DNA of 64,000 nucleotides, taken from the NCBI GenBank assembly GCA_016214985.1, contig JACRMM010000028.1, forward strand, positions 142,327 through 206,326, read 5' to 3'. Source of the DNA: Deltaproteobacteria bacterium. Its GTDB lineage: Bacteria > Desulfobacterota > Deferrisomatia > Deferrisomatales > JACRMM01. Positions 34,989 through 44,723 of the stretch are shown one piece after another (position 1 is the stretch's first letter; each line of letters opens with the position of its first letter). Under the pieces are notes generated by a model. The model saw nothing but the letters and a program-made list of their open reading frames with translations. It was not told the DNA's origin and made no database searches. Position numbers and translations under genes: made by a program.

Positions 34989-35762
34989 GTGGGCTCGACC
35001 ATCAGTCTTCTCGGCCTCGGCGCCGCGTCCTTCGTGGCCGGCGCGATCAACTCCGTGGCCGGCGGGGGGAGTCTTCTCTCCTTCCCGGCCCTGGTCGCCT
35101 TCGGCCAGCCCGCAATCCTCGCCAACGCGACCAACACCGCGGTGGTGTGGCCCGGGACCCTGTCGAGCGCGTTCGCCTACCGGAAGGACTTTCCGGCGGA
35201 TCGGGGCCTCGTGCTCATGCTCGTAGTCTCGAGCCTGCTCGGGGGGCTGCTGGGCGCCGCGATCCTCGTGGGCACCCCGCCCGCCCTGTTTCAGAAGCTC
35301 ACCCCGTTCCTCGTGCTCTTCGCCACCGGCCTGTTTGCGGCGCGGCGCATCTTCGCCCGGCTGCTCGCCCGAACCGACGGCGCGGCGCCGAGCAGCTCCC
35401 GCTGGGGCCGGGCCGCGGGCTTCGCCTTCCAATTCGGCGTCGCCACCTACGGGGGCTACTTCGGCGCCGGGGCGGGGATGCTCATGCTCGCCTCCTTCGG
35501 CCTCATGGGCTTGACCGACATCCACCGGATGAACGCCCTGAAGACCACTCTGGCGACGCTCCTCAACGGCATCGCCCTCCTGTACTTCGCGGCAGCGGGC
35601 CTCGTGGTGTGGCACCTCGCCCTCGGGATGGGGGCCTGCGCCGTCGCCGGCGGGTACAGCGGCGCCCGGCTGGCCAAACGCGTGGACCAGCGGATCGTCC
35701 AGAAAGCCATCGTCGCCCTCGGCCTTTGCGCGTCGGCCTGGCTCTTCGCCAAGGCGTGGTGA
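34989..35762 (+). CDS. TSUP (TauE/SafE) family transporter
   Basis: 257 residues beginning at GTG 34989, with TGAGGAGGCGC just upstream overlapping the metY stop. The N-terminal repeat is LGLGAASFVAGAINSVAGGG then SLLSFPALVAFGQPAILANA; the C-terminal repeat is GVATYGGYFGAGAGMLMLAS then FGLMGLTDIHRMNALKT. About eight helices. Its coupling to metY suggests transport of a sulfur anion (sulfite, sulfonate or sulfide-derived). It is a distant relative of the TSUP protein beside selD. Confidence 0.88.
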   Translation: MGSTISLLGLGAASFVAGAINSVAGGGSLLSFPALVAFGQPAILANATNTAVVWPGTLSSAFAYRKDFPADRGLVLMLVVSSLLGGLLGAAILVGTPPALFQKLTPFLVLFATGLFAARRIFARLLARTDGAAPSSSRWGRAAGFAFQFGVATYGGYFGAGAGMLMLASFGLMGLTDIHRMNALKTTLATLLNGIALLYFAAAGLVVWHLALGMGACAVAGGYSGARLAKRVDQRIVQKAIVALGLCASAWLFAKAW

Positions 35763-35985
35763 GCCCCGCGCCGGAGGACGTGGCCGACAGCCCCCCGACG
35801 CTTGACCCGGGAGGCCTCCGCGCGCTAGAAGGGAAGCGGCCGGCGGGTCGGCCTTGGGGGGGAGATATGAGCCGAAGAATCGTTGCGTTCCAGGATGCCG
35901 CCGAGGAGTCGCCTGCCGAGGTCCTTCCGGAGGCGGCCGTCCCTTTCGCGTCGAGGCGGTCGGCCCGATCGGACGGGACGGCACC

Positions 35986-37620
35986 ATGAGGGTTCCCCAC
36001 GACCCGGCCGACACGAGCTCCCGCCCAGCGGAAGAGACCGGGCTCGAGATCCTCCTCCGGCTCCACGAGATGAGCGACGCCTCCGAGGAGGCGATTGCCG
36101 ACTACGCCCTGGAGGCGAGCCAGCGGCTCACCGGAAGCGGGCTCGGCTACGTCGCCTTCCTAGACGACGCCGAGACGACGCTCACGATGTACGCGTGGTC
36201 CGAAGCGGCGTTGGCCCAGTGCCGCATCGCCGACAAGCGGTGGATCTACCCGGTGCAGACGACCGGTCTGTGGGGGGAGGCCGTGCGGCAGCGCCGGCCC
36301 ATCGTGACGAACGAGTACGGCGCCTCGAACCCTCTGAAGCGGGGCTACCCGGAGGGGCACGCGCGGATCCGCAACCACATGAACATCCCCGTGTTCGACG
36401 GCGATCGCATCGTCGCGGTGGCCGGCGTCGGCAATAAGCCCGGCGACTACGACGCCTCCGACGTCCGGCGACTGACGCTCCTGATGACGGGCATGTGGCA
36501 GATCATCCGGCGCAAGAGGGCCGAAGCGGAGCGCGAGCGCCTCCTGGAGGAGGTGCGGCGCCACGCGGCAGAGCTCGACGCAACGATCACGTCGATCCCC
36601 GACGGGGTGATCATCTGCGGTGCCGAGGGGGAGATCGTCCGGCTCAACGACTCGGGTCGGAGGATCCTGGGGCTGTCCCCGGAGCAGCTGGCGCTGCCGC
36701 TCACCGAGCGCATGCGGCTACTGGAGGCGGAAACTCCCGACGGCCGACCGATCCCGGCCGAGCAGGCTCCTCTCTTCCGGGCCCTGGCCGGTGAAACCGT
36801 CCAGGGAGTCGTGATGGTCGTGCACGCGCGGGACCCCGGGCGCAGGTGGGTCTCGATAAGCGCCGCACCGATCCGGACTCCCGACGGCACCCAGCGGGGG
36901 GCCGTCGCCATACTCAACGACGTGACGGCGCTCCACGAGATGGAGGAGCAGCGCGAAGACATCCTGCGCGCGGTCTCCCACGACCTGCGTACGCCTCTGG
37001 TCAGCGTGGGCGGGTTCGCCCGCCTGCTGCTTCGGCAGCGCGAGGAGGCCGGAGCGCCGGAGCCCGAGCTCGGCCACCTCCGGCACATCCTGGCCGGCGC
37101 CCGGCAGATGAATGCCCTCATCCAGGACTTGGTGGAGTCAGTGCGCATGGAGGCCGGCCAGGTCCGCCTGAACCCCCAGCCCGTCGCGCTGCGCGAGCTC
37201 ATCGCCGGGGTCCTCGGGCGCGCGGCCGGCGCCCTGGAGACCGAGCGGATCCAGATCCACCTCGCCCCGGGCATCCCCCCGGTGCTCGCCGACGAGTCGA
37301 GCCTCGAGCGCGTCCTCCTCAACCTGCTGACCAATGCCTTGAAGTACTCGCCCCCCGGCTCTCCCATCGTGCTCGCCGCGACGTCGGGGGAGGCGGAGGC
37401 GACCGTGTCGGTCTCGGACCAGGGGCCGGGGATCGCGCCGGAGGACCTGCCCCGGCTCTTCGAGCGCTTCTTCCGGACCAAGCTCGGCCGGCAGGCCGAC
37501 GGCATCGGTCTGGGCCTCCACATCACCAAGACCTTGGTGGAGTGCCAGGGGGGCCGCCTCTGGGTCGACAGCCGCCCCGGCGAGGGCACCACGTTCACGC
37601 TGACCCTGCCGCTGGCGTGA
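35986..37620 (+). CDS. Soluble sensor histidine kinase (GAF-PAS-HisKA-HATPase)
   Basis: 544 residues, ATG 35986. Domains in order: an N-terminal GAF-type domain (about 20-185; YVAFLDDAETTLTMYAWSEA, IRNHMNIPVFDGDRIVAVAG), a PAS domain (about 200-315; LDATITSIPDGVIICGAEGE), the dimerisation helix with phospho-acceptor His332 in VSHDLRTPLVSVGGFARLLL, and the ATP-binding domain with NLLTNALKYSPPGSP, VSDQGPGIAPEDLPRLFERF and GIGLGLHITKTLVECQGG. No membrane segment is seen, so it senses something in the cytosol. No response regulator is adjacent, which makes it an orphan kinase. The 224 bp upstream contain no gene I can support. Confidence 0.92.
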   Translation: MRVPHDPADTSSRPAEETGLEILLRLHEMSDASEEAIADYALEASQRLTGSGLGYVAFLDDAETTLTMYAWSEAALAQCRIADKRWIYPVQTTGLWGEAVRQRRPIVTNEYGASNPLKRGYPEGHARIRNHMNIPVFDGDRIVAVAGVGNKPGDYDASDVRRLTLLMTGMWQIIRRKRAEAERERLLEEVRRHAAELDATITSIPDGVIICGAEGEIVRLNDSGRRILGLSPEQLALPLTERMRLLEAETPDGRPIPAEQAPLFRALAGETVQGVVMVVHARDPGRRWVSISAAPIRTPDGTQRGAVAILNDVTALHEMEEQREDILRAVSHDLRTPLVSVGGFARLLLRQREEAGAPEPELGHLRHILAGARQMNALIQDLVESVRMEAGQVRLNPQPVALRELIAGVLGRAAGALETERIQIHLAPGIPPVLADESSLERVLLNLLTNALKYSPPGSPIVLAATSGEAEATVSVSDQGPGIAPEDLPRLFERFFRTKLGRQADGIGLGLHITKTLVECQGGRLWVDSRPGEGTTFTLTLPLA

Positions 37621-37641
37621 TCGTGGCGAAAACGCGGTCCG

Positions 37642-38922
37642 CTACGCGGAAGCCAGCGCCTGCTCCAGATCGGCCACGATGTCGTCGGGGTGCTCGACGC
37701 CGACCGACAGCCGCACCATGCTCGGGGTGATCCCCATGCGCCGTTGCTCCTCCGGAGCCACATCGGCGTGCGTCATGGTGGACGGGTGCTCGGCGAGGGA
37801 CTCGGTCCCGCCCAGGCTCACCGCGAGCTTGACGAGCTTCAGGGCGTTCAGGAACCGGTAGGCTTGCTCCTGGCCTCCGGCGAGGTCGAAGGAGATCATG
37901 GCACCGGCCCCGAGGCACTGCCGGCGATAGACGGCGAACTGGGCGTCGTCCGGACCCAGGTGACCCAGGTAGTAGGTCCGCGCGACCTTGGGGTGGTCTT
38001 GGAGGAACTCCCCGACCCGCGCGGCGTTCTTCTTCTGGCAGGTCATCCGCAGCTTCAGCGTCTCGAGACTTCGCAGCAGCAGCCACCCGGTCCAGGGATC
38101 CGCCATGTTTCCGAGGAAGGTGCGCAGGGTGCGCACCGACCGCATGAGGTCGGCCGGGCCCACGCACGCCCCGGCGATCAGGTCGCTGTGGCCGCCGATG
38201 TACTTGGTCGCCGAGTAGACGACCAGGTCGGCGCCGTGCTTCAGCGGATGCTGCCAGAGGGGGCCCAGGAACGTATTGTCCACGACCAGGAGCACCCGGC
38301 GATCCACGGAGGAGTGAACCCGGGCGAGCTCGGAACAGGCGGAGAGGTCGACGAGCGCGTTGGTGGGGTTGGCGGGGGTCTCGGCGTAGATCAGAGCCAA
38401 GCGCCCGCCGGCGGCGTCCGCCTTCAGGATCGCGTCAATCTCCTCCCGCGAACTGGCCGCGGGGAAGCCCACGGACCGGACGCCGAACCGCGGGAGCACG
38501 TGGTGGATGAGGTAGTCGGTGCCGCCGTAGAGCGGCTCGCTGTGGAGCACGACGTCGCCGGGGCCCAGGAACTGAAGGAGCACCGTACTGATGGCCGCCA
38601 TCCCGCTGTCGAAGACGGCGCACGCCTCGGCGTCGTCCCACACGGTCAGACGATCTTCGAGGATCTCCAGGTCGGGGTTGTTCAACCGGCTGTAGATCAG
38701 CCCCAGCACCTCGGACGGCCCCTGGGTGCGCAGCCCGTAGGCCACCTCGAAGAACGCCTTCCCTTCCTCGGCGCTCTGGAACACGAAGGTGGACGTCTGG
38801 AAGATGGGACACTTGAGGGCACCCTCCGACCACTCGGGCCGGTACCCGTAGCTCATCATCCGGCTCTCGGGGTGCAGCACCCGCCGCGCCGTCTCCACCT
38901 CCCGCTTTCGGCGCCTCCTCAT
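37642..38922 (-). CDS. Trans-sulfuration PLP enzyme (methionine gamma-lyase/cystathionine gamma-synthase family)
   Basis: 426 residues from ATG 38922 (GGGAGGTGTGCG). Fold-type I PLP enzyme: CPIFQTSTFVFQSAEEGKAF, IYSRLNNPDLEILEDRL, the PLP-stacking EPLYGGTDYLI, pocket VVDNTFLGPLWQHPL, and the Lys in YSATKYIGGHSDLIAG. Ends RLSVGVEHPDDIVADLEQAL. The longer N-terminus and the GLRTQGPSEVLGLIYSRLNN insert set it apart from the MetB/MetC-like protein at 58672. The reaction could be gamma-elimination of methionine or a gamma-replacement; the sequence does not decide. It is convergent with the sensor kinase, with 21 bp between them. Confidence 0.85.
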   Translation of the reverse strand: MRRRRKREVETARRVLHPESRMMSYGYRPEWSEGALKCPIFQTSTFVFQSAEEGKAFFEVAYGLRTQGPSEVLGLIYSRLNNPDLEILEDRLTVWDDAEACAVFDSGMAAISTVLLQFLGPGDVVLHSEPLYGGTDYLIHHVLPRFGVRSVGFPAASSREEIDAILKADAAGGRLALIYAETPANPTNALVDLSACSELARVHSSVDRRVLLVVDNTFLGPLWQHPLKHGADLVVYSATKYIGGHSDLIAGACVGPADLMRSVRTLRTFLGNMADPWTGWLLLRSLETLKLRMTCQKKNAARVGEFLQDHPKVARTYYLGHLGPDDAQFAVYRRQCLGAGAMISFDLAGGQEQAYRFLNALKLVKLAVSLGGTESLAEHPSTMTHADVAPEEQRRMGITPSMVRLSVGVEHPDDIVADLEQALASA

Positions 38923-39099
38923 CGCACACCTCCCGGCCTTGGCGGGGCGCGGCTTCGCTGTCCCTGCCAACCACGCCCCTGAGCGGATGGGAACAAGGGC
39001 GCCCGTCCGCGCCCCTCCCCGACTCTAACGCGCCACCGCGGCGGGTCAACTGGGAGACCGGGTGTCGTCCAACAAGGTGACTCGGGGAGGGATCCGCCG

Positions 39100-40377
39100 C
39101 TACGGCTGCCGGGCGAGCGTCTCTTTGAGGCAGAGGGAGGAGAGGAGCGCCACCGCGGCGCAGACGAAGAGCGAGAGGAAGGCGCTTCGGTACCCCTCGA
39201 TCGTGAAGGCCCCGCCCACCTTGCCGTGGACCTCCAGGATGCGGCCCAGGATCGGCTGGAAGACGGCCCCGCCCGCGAAGGGAAAGAGGTTGACGAGGCC
39301 GGTCGAGGTCCCGGCCATCTGGACCGGGAAGAGCTCCTTGGCCGTCGTGAATCCGACCACGACGATCGAGCTCGTGAACGCCCCGAGCCCCAGGCACACG
39401 AGGTACAGAGCCGGGAGGGACAGACGGTCCGTGGAAAAGGCCAGGAGGGCGGTGAGGCCGAGGGAGACCAGGCTGGCCAGCACGATCACCGGTTTGCGCG
39501 CCCGAAACACCCGGTTCGAGAGGTGGCCCAACAGGGGGCTGCCCACGATCATCCCGACCGCGAGCATGGACAGGACCTGACCCGCCTGGGCTTTCGTGAG
39601 ACCGTAGACGTGCATCAGATAGGGGCCTCCCCAGAGCCCCCCGAAGGAGAAGAAGACCGCGCAATCAAAGAAGAACCAAACCGCCAGGGGCCAGAACGGG
39701 GCAGAGGAGAGCACGCGCCTCGTCCCCTCAAGGAGGCCGATCGGCGGCGGCCGGACCCCGGGCACCTCGCTCGGAGACGGCCACCCGAGGTCCGACGGCC
39801 GGTCCCGAACGACCACCCAGACGAGCACCGCCAGCACCAGGGTAAAGAGCCCGACCATGACGAAGGACGCGCGCCACCCGAGCCAGGAGCTCAGGAGAGC
39901 CAGGGGCGTCGCAGCGATAAGGGAACCCACCCCGCCCATGGCCATGAGGATCCCGGTCATGGTCGCGAACTCCCGCAGCCGGAACCACTCCGCCAGGATC
40001 TTCATGGTCGGAACGAAGAGCATGGACACGCCGAGCCCGACCAGGACCCGGCCCGCGACCGCCACGGGGAGCGACGGTGCGACCCCGAGCAGGAGGGATC
40101 CGACGAAGGCCACGCTGAAGAAGAGCGTGATCGTCCGGCGGGGTCCCCAGGAGTCGGAGAGGAGCCCCGCGGGCAGCTGCATGACGGCGTACGGGTAGAA
40201 GTAAGCGGACCCGAGCACGCCGAGCAGGGTTCCCCCGGCCCGCAGGTCGCGCATCATGTCCACCGCCACCACGGCCGGGCAGAGCCGGTGGAAGTACACG
40301 AGCACGTACCCGAGCGCGAGGATCCAGAAGATCAGCCACCGGTACCGGAGCGGCTTTTCGAGGGACGACTCTTCCAT
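39100..40377 (-). CDS. Major facilitator superfamily transporter
   Basis: 425 residues with twelve predicted helices. The MFS loop motif between helices 2 and 3 reads GLLSDSWGPRRTITLFF, and the cytoplasmic mid-loop is short (VRDRPSDLGWPSPSEVPG). The charge pattern WLIFWILALGYVLVYFHRLC at the start is typical of the anion:cation symporter group. The ligand is unknown. It runs the same way as the biotinyl carrier gene 67 bp upstream, so a link to organic-acid uptake is possible but unproven. Confidence 0.87.
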   Translation of the reverse strand: MEESSLEKPLRYRWLIFWILALGYVLVYFHRLCPAVVAVDMMRDLRAGGTLLGVLGSAYFYPYAVMQLPAGLLSDSWGPRRTITLFFSVAFVGSLLLGVAPSLPVAVAGRVLVGLGVSMLFVPTMKILAEWFRLREFATMTGILMAMGGVGSLIAATPLALLSSWLGWRASFVMVGLFTLVLAVLVWVVVRDRPSDLGWPSPSEVPGVRPPPIGLLEGTRRVLSSAPFWPLAVWFFFDCAVFFSFGGLWGGPYLMHVYGLTKAQAGQVLSMLAVGMIVGSPLLGHLSNRVFRARKPVIVLASLVSLGLTALLAFSTDRLSLPALYLVCLGLGAFTSSIVVVGFTTAKELFPVQMAGTSTGLVNLFPFAGGAVFQPILGRILEVHGKVGGAFTIEGYRSAFLSLFVCAAVALLSSLCLKETLARQP

Positions 40378-40444
40378 GGTGCCCTCGCGGGACAGTCAGG
40401 CTAACGTCGGCAGAGGTTCGGTCCGGGACGACCGGGCGCGAGGT

Positions 40445-40867
40445 TTAGGCAAGGGTCAGCAGCACCGCGTCCTTCGGCACGCTGTCGCCCTTCTGGAAGC
40501 AGACCTCGGCCACGACCCCGTCGGCGGGGGCCTCGAGACCATTCTCCATTTTCATGGCCTCCAAGAGCACGACAACGTCGCCGACCTTCACGGCGTCGCC
40601 GACCTTCACGAGGTAGTCGACGACCATGCCCGGCATGGGCGCGAGGAGCGCCCCCTTGGCGGCCTGCGGCGCCTTGGGCGCCGCAGGCTGAGGCGCCGGG
40701 GCCGGGGCCGCCGCGGGGGCGAGGGCCGGCGGAGTCGGGGCGGCCGGAGCCGGCAGCGGTGCTCCCCCCACGGCCTCCACCACGACCTCGAAGCACTCCC
40801 CGTTCACGCAGACCTTGTAGGTTCGAGCTCCGGGACCCATCACCGGCACTTCCTTCGTCGTCTTCAC
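40445..40867 (-). CDS. Biotinyl-domain carrier protein of a carboxylase/decarboxylase
   Basis: 140 residues from GTG 40867 (GGAGGGAGGGCAC upstream). A short N-terminal part (YKVCVNGECFEVVVEAVGG) is joined by an Ala/Pro-rich flexible linker to a biotinyl domain with the acceptor Lys in VLLEAMKMENGLEAPADGVV and the flanking PMPGMVVDYLVKVGDAVKVG. Such small carriers serve pyruvate, oxaloacetate, propionyl- or methylmalonyl-CoA (de)carboxylases, moving CO2 between two active sites. The catalytic partners are not in the window, so the exact complex is unknown. Confidence 0.9.
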   Translation of the reverse strand: MKTTKEVPVMGPGARTYKVCVNGECFEVVVEAVGGAPLPAPAAPTPPALAPAAAPAPAPQPAAPKAPQAAKGALLAPMPGMVVDYLVKVGDAVKVGDVVVLLEAMKMENGLEAPADGVVAEVCFQKGDSVPKDAVLLTLA

Positions 40868-41153
40868 GTGCCCTCCCTCCGGCGCCTCTCGCGCGTCAGG
40901 TCTGGTTTCGGTCGCTTCGGTCTCGGGCCCCGCCGGCCCGGTAGGCCCTGTCGGGCAACTTGCCTTGTGGCGGTCGGGAGCCCCGCCGCGGCGCGGGACG
41001 ATCCCGGTCCATGGGGGCAATCGCCGGAGCGCGACGAGAGGGGACCTGGGGGACCGTTCCCTCCTCGTGCACCGCGTCGAACCCGCGTCCCGCCCTGCTC
41101 TGGGGCGCCCGCCCGCCGTTCCATCCTCCGGCGTAACGGCAGGCCGAGGGCGC

Positions 41154-41333
41154 TCAGTGAGGTAACGCGCGCCGGCTTCGCAGAATCCGGCGGACCACCG
41201 CGGCCACGACCGCGGCCTCCTCCTCGGAGGCGCGGCGCCCCTGCGCCTCTTCCCCGTGCAGGAGCACGGCGGCCAGGATCGCGATCCTCTTGCGGACCTC
41301 CGATTGACGCGGGCGCGAGGTCTTCGTTGCCAT
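41154..41333 (-). CDS. Small basic helical protein, unknown
   Basis: 59 residues, ATG 41333 after GAGGGGAGCACC. The sequence is a basic start (MATKTSRPRQSEVRKRIAIL) followed by two amphipathic helices (ASEEEAAVVAAVVRRILRSR at the end). The last part loosely resembles epsilon subunits of acyl-CoA carboxylases, and the neighbour is a biotinyl carrier 286 bp downstream, but that similarity may be chance. Function unassigned. Confidence 0.5.
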   Translation of the reverse strand: MATKTSRPRQSEVRKRIAILAAVLLHGEEAQGRRASEEEAAVVAAVVRRILRSRRALPH

Positions 41334-41548
41334 CGGTGCTCCCCTCAAGCGCGTGCCGCGCCTCCCGGGTCAAGGCGAGTGGGCGCCAGGAAAGCAACCT
41401 CTATGCCGCGACCCCACGGCCGAGCGATCGCCCTCTTTCGGCGCCCTTCTTCGGCTCCGCAGGGGGCAAAGCCCCGGCGAAGGTCCACCGCCGGAGGGTC
41501 AGGAGTTGCCGCTCCCACGCCCGAGAGCGGCTGCGGGACTCGGTCCAC

Positions 41549-44533
41549 CTATCGAGCCCCGTACCGGCCCCGGGCGAACGCCGTGACCGAGCTCGCGAGG
41601 TCGGGCTCCCCGCCGCCCCGGTAGACCAGGGCTCCTCCGAGCTCGGCCGCGAGGACGGCACAGCGGATCTTCCGGGGCAGGCGGCCCGCGCGACGACGGA
41701 GCCGCGGCTCCCGGCCGACCAGGGCGGGAAGGTGGGCGAGCAGGACCCGCCGGAAGACGGGCTTCTCCACAAGATCGGGCCGGGCCAGGAAGAGGTCGAA
41801 GAGCTGACCGTAGTGAGCGTTGATCTCCGTGCTCACGGCCATCGAGATCTCCGAGCAGCGCTGTGCCCCACCGCTCTGCCGGCGCCTCGCCAGGAGCAGC
41901 CGCGCCTCGTCCTCGGCCCGTCGCTCGAGGATTCGGAGCACGTCCTCCACGTAGGCGTCCTTCACCGCCAGGAACTCCTCGTCGCTCATCAGCAGGTTTG
42001 CGAGGATCTCGTAGGAGGAGCTGATCACGCCGCACTTGTTCGCGGAGGCGTCGCGCATGAGCAGCACGCCGCGGCGCTCGAGCTCCGCGCGGGCGTTGGG
42101 CGTCAGGTAGGAGTTGGCTCCCTCCACCACGGCGCGGTACCGGGGGCTGCCGTCGTCGCCCAGCAGGCGGCTCCAGTTGTCGTCGTCGATGGTCTCGGGG
42201 CGCCCGCCGGCGGGAAGGAAGAGATCGCCCCCGACCGAAAAGACCAGGCCGTCGAACTCCCGGTGGAACTCGTCGGCCGTGATCCACTGCTCTTCGACCC
42301 CGGCGTCGGTCCGGAGCACCTTGCGGTAGAGCTCGCGCAGCCCCTCCTGACGCGGGGCCCGGGCGTCCAGGAGGAACCCTCCCGGGTGGATCCGATCGAC
42401 CGCGAAGCGGTCGATGTTGTGCCGAAGCACGAGGCGAGTGAGCTCGTCGCGGTCGATCCCGGCCGGATCGAAGAGGGCTCCCGATCCGGCGATGACCGCC
42501 CGGAACCTCACGCGGGGGCACCGCGCCAGCAGGAGCCGCAGGGCGTTGCCGGCCACGTCCCCGTTGGGACCCCCGGTGAGCACCACGGTGAAGGGGTCCT
42601 TTCGGATGTCGATCCCCAGCTCGGCGAGCGTGATCTCGGCAAAGGTGACGACGCCCAGGGAGGTGACCCCGTACTCCTTGTGGTTGATCCCCACCTTCTT
42701 GCTGGAGATGATCCCCTTCCCCAGAAGGTACCCGCGCTTCTCCGCCTGCCGGGCCATGAGCTCGATCATGGCGTCGTGCATGTTCTCGTCGGGGCCGAGC
42801 TCGATGGGCTCGTCCTCACCGTAGTAGTCCACGACCCGCGGATGGACGGCGCAGCCATCGCGCGTGACGAAGAGGTCGAGGAAGGCGTTCAAGAACCCGT
42901 ACTGCAGCTTGTAGAGGCGCTGAGTCACGAGCTCGGGGTCGGAGAGGTCCGAGGCACCGAGCGCCACCACCATCTTGGACCCACCCTCGTAGATGTCCTT
43001 GTTCTTGAGGTGCTGGGTATGGGCGAGGACGTACACCTCCCGCAGCAGCGTCGAGGTGTTGCTGTGAAAATCGTCGTCGGTGCGGCAGAGGACCGTGCGC
43101 CAGCCGCCCCGGGCGATATCGGAGAACCCCACGTGATAGCCGGCGCCGTGCCGGCCGAAGAAGAAGGTGACCCGAAACGGGCGGCGCTGTGGCAGGTCCG
43201 CGACGAATTCGTCCCCCAGCTCCTGCAGATACGCCGGGTCCAGCCGGAACCCGAGAGCGTGCTTCTCGGGCACGTAGAAGTTGGTCTTGAGGGTGTGGCG
43301 CACCAGGAGCAGCGCCGTGCGAAACACGGTGCGGCGCAGCTCGTCCAGGTGACGGTGACCCGTGTTGTAGCCGTCGACCGCCGCCTGGGCGTCCGCCAGC
43401 GCGCGGTCGTAGGCCGGCCCCCGGTCGGAGAGGTCCGGGTCGAACCGCAGTCGAAAGAGCCTCACGAAGACGAGCGCCATCTCCGGATCCTGGTCGAAGG
43501 CTCGCCGCACCGCTCCGAGGCCGAACCGGTCCGGCCGGTTGTGCGCGAGGTTCGTGTGACAGAACGCGATCAGGGCGTTGGTGAGGGACGCCTCCTCGCC
43601 GGTCATCACGCCGCGCGTCACGAGGTGGGTGTACGTGTGCGCGGCGGTGGACAGGATCTGGGTGTTGTAGAGCTCGACCTTGAGCCGCTCGTAGAGCGTC
43701 GAGCCCTTGGAGACGGGCTCGCCGTTGCGCGTGATGACGTAGAACGTGCCGAGGAAATACGGGTGCACGCCGGTGGTAATGGTGAGGCAGTAGCTTCGCC
43801 GCACGCCGATGCCCAGGCGGTGGAACACCTCCAGGGCCTGCGCGAGGAAGCCGTGGGACGAAGGGTTCCCCACGGCGAAGAGGATCCGCGTCTCCTGGTG
43901 GTGCGCGACGTCCTCGGTCGCCTCGGCGTCCAGGTAGAGACCGTCGTGGGCACGGCCCTGCTGGTAGAGCCACAGGCACCGGGCCACGCGCTCGGGCGGC
44001 GACACCCTCACGTAGGCTTCGTTGTTGCGCCAGAGGAGCCCGAGGCCGCGGTCGAGCTCACTCATGTCGTAGTCCGGGTAGAGGCGCCGGAGCGCCCGCG
44101 CCACGCTCCGCCGGACCCCGGGAGGGACCACCGCCGCGCCGGCCGCGGCCACGGCCTCCCGGGGCAGGAGGCCGAACTCGAACCGGTGGATCTCGAGCTC
44201 CCACTCGGCTCCGGGCACGGGCGCGTAGGAGTGGGTGATCTCCGCGTAGGAGACGGGCCGCTCCCCCAGGCCCCGCAGCGACTCGTACACCGACCCGGGT
44301 CGGTTGGGGCACGCCAGGATGAGCTTCTCCTCCCGGTCGGAGAGGACGAGCCGCCGGCTCCCGGCCAGGAGGTGCAGGCCCGCGGCCAGGTTCACCAGGG
44401 CCTCGGTCTCTTCGGCCATGGTGATGAAGAAGTAGGGGTGCAGGTGGGTCTGCAGCCACTCCAGGTTCTCGGCCGCACGGCCGCAGTGCTTTCGGAGCGC
44501 GGCCCGGAGGTCGGGGCGGGTTCGCTTCGCCAT
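41549..44533 (-). CDS. gdh: NAD-specific glutamate dehydrogenase, ~1000-residue class
   Basis: 994 residues; interconverts glutamate and 2-oxoglutarate plus ammonia with NAD. It is much longer than the common ~450-residue enzyme and shorter than the ~1600-residue class. The N-terminal ~480 residues form regulatory and helical domains (LEWLQTHLHPYFFITMAEET). The catalytic core starts near residue 480: GYHVGFSDIARGGWRTVLCR, HLKNKDIYEGGSKMVVALGA (Lys-binding GGSK), GPDENMHDAMIELMARQAEK, the dinucleotide part TGGPNGDVAGNALRLLLA, and VVEGANSYLTPNARAELERR. The C-terminal third carries the NAD domain and a helical tail. Mid-size enzymes of this kind are known from deltaproteobacteria and some others, which supports the lineage guess. 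It is divergent from the TtcA-like operon. Confidence 0.92.
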   Translation of the reverse strand: MAKRTRPDLRAALRKHCGRAAENLEWLQTHLHPYFFITMAEETEALVNLAAGLHLLAGSRRLVLSDREEKLILACPNRPGSVYESLRGLGERPVSYAEITHSYAPVPGAEWELEIHRFEFGLLPREAVAAAGAAVVPPGVRRSVARALRRLYPDYDMSELDRGLGLLWRNNEAYVRVSPPERVARCLWLYQQGRAHDGLYLDAEATEDVAHHQETRILFAVGNPSSHGFLAQALEVFHRLGIGVRRSYCLTITTGVHPYFLGTFYVITRNGEPVSKGSTLYERLKVELYNTQILSTAAHTYTHLVTRGVMTGEEASLTNALIAFCHTNLAHNRPDRFGLGAVRRAFDQDPEMALVFVRLFRLRFDPDLSDRGPAYDRALADAQAAVDGYNTGHRHLDELRRTVFRTALLLVRHTLKTNFYVPEKHALGFRLDPAYLQELGDEFVADLPQRRPFRVTFFFGRHGAGYHVGFSDIARGGWRTVLCRTDDDFHSNTSTLLREVYVLAHTQHLKNKDIYEGGSKMVVALGASDLSDPELVTQRLYKLQYGFLNAFLDLFVTRDGCAVHPRVVDYYGEDEPIELGPDENMHDAMIELMARQAEKRGYLLGKGIISSKKVGINHKEYGVTSLGVVTFAEITLAELGIDIRKDPFTVVLTGGPNGDVAGNALRLLLARCPRVRFRAVIAGSGALFDPAGIDRDELTRLVLRHNIDRFAVDRIHPGGFLLDARAPRQEGLRELYRKVLRTDAGVEEQWITADEFHREFDGLVFSVGGDLFLPAGGRPETIDDDNWSRLLGDDGSPRYRAVVEGANSYLTPNARAELERRGVLLMRDASANKCGVISSSYEILANLLMSDEEFLAVKDAYVEDVLRILERRAEDEARLLLARRRQSGGAQRCSEISMAVSTEINAHYGQLFDLFLARPDLVEKPVFRRVLLAHLPALVGREPRLRRRAGRLPRKIRCAVLAAELGGALVYRGGGEPDLASSVTAFARGRYGAR

Positions 44534-44723
44534 GGGTCACCTCGGCTGGGGTGAGCTTGCTTGGAAGGGTGATGGGGCGGATTCTACCCTGGGCCTGATG
44601 CGTCGTCGACGGATTCACCCCATTCTGCCACACTGCGTCGGTCGGGCGACCCCTGGCCGGTCTCCCTTCACGGACGACCGGGGCCTCGTCGCGTGCAGCC
44701 CCCTGAGACGGAGGAAGTGTCCC

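Noticed and set aside
40256..44554. 1432-codon plus-strand frame opposite glutamate dehydrogenase
   Set aside because: Low-complexity Val/Glu/His-rich translation antisense to a clear enzyme gene; an effect of high G+C.
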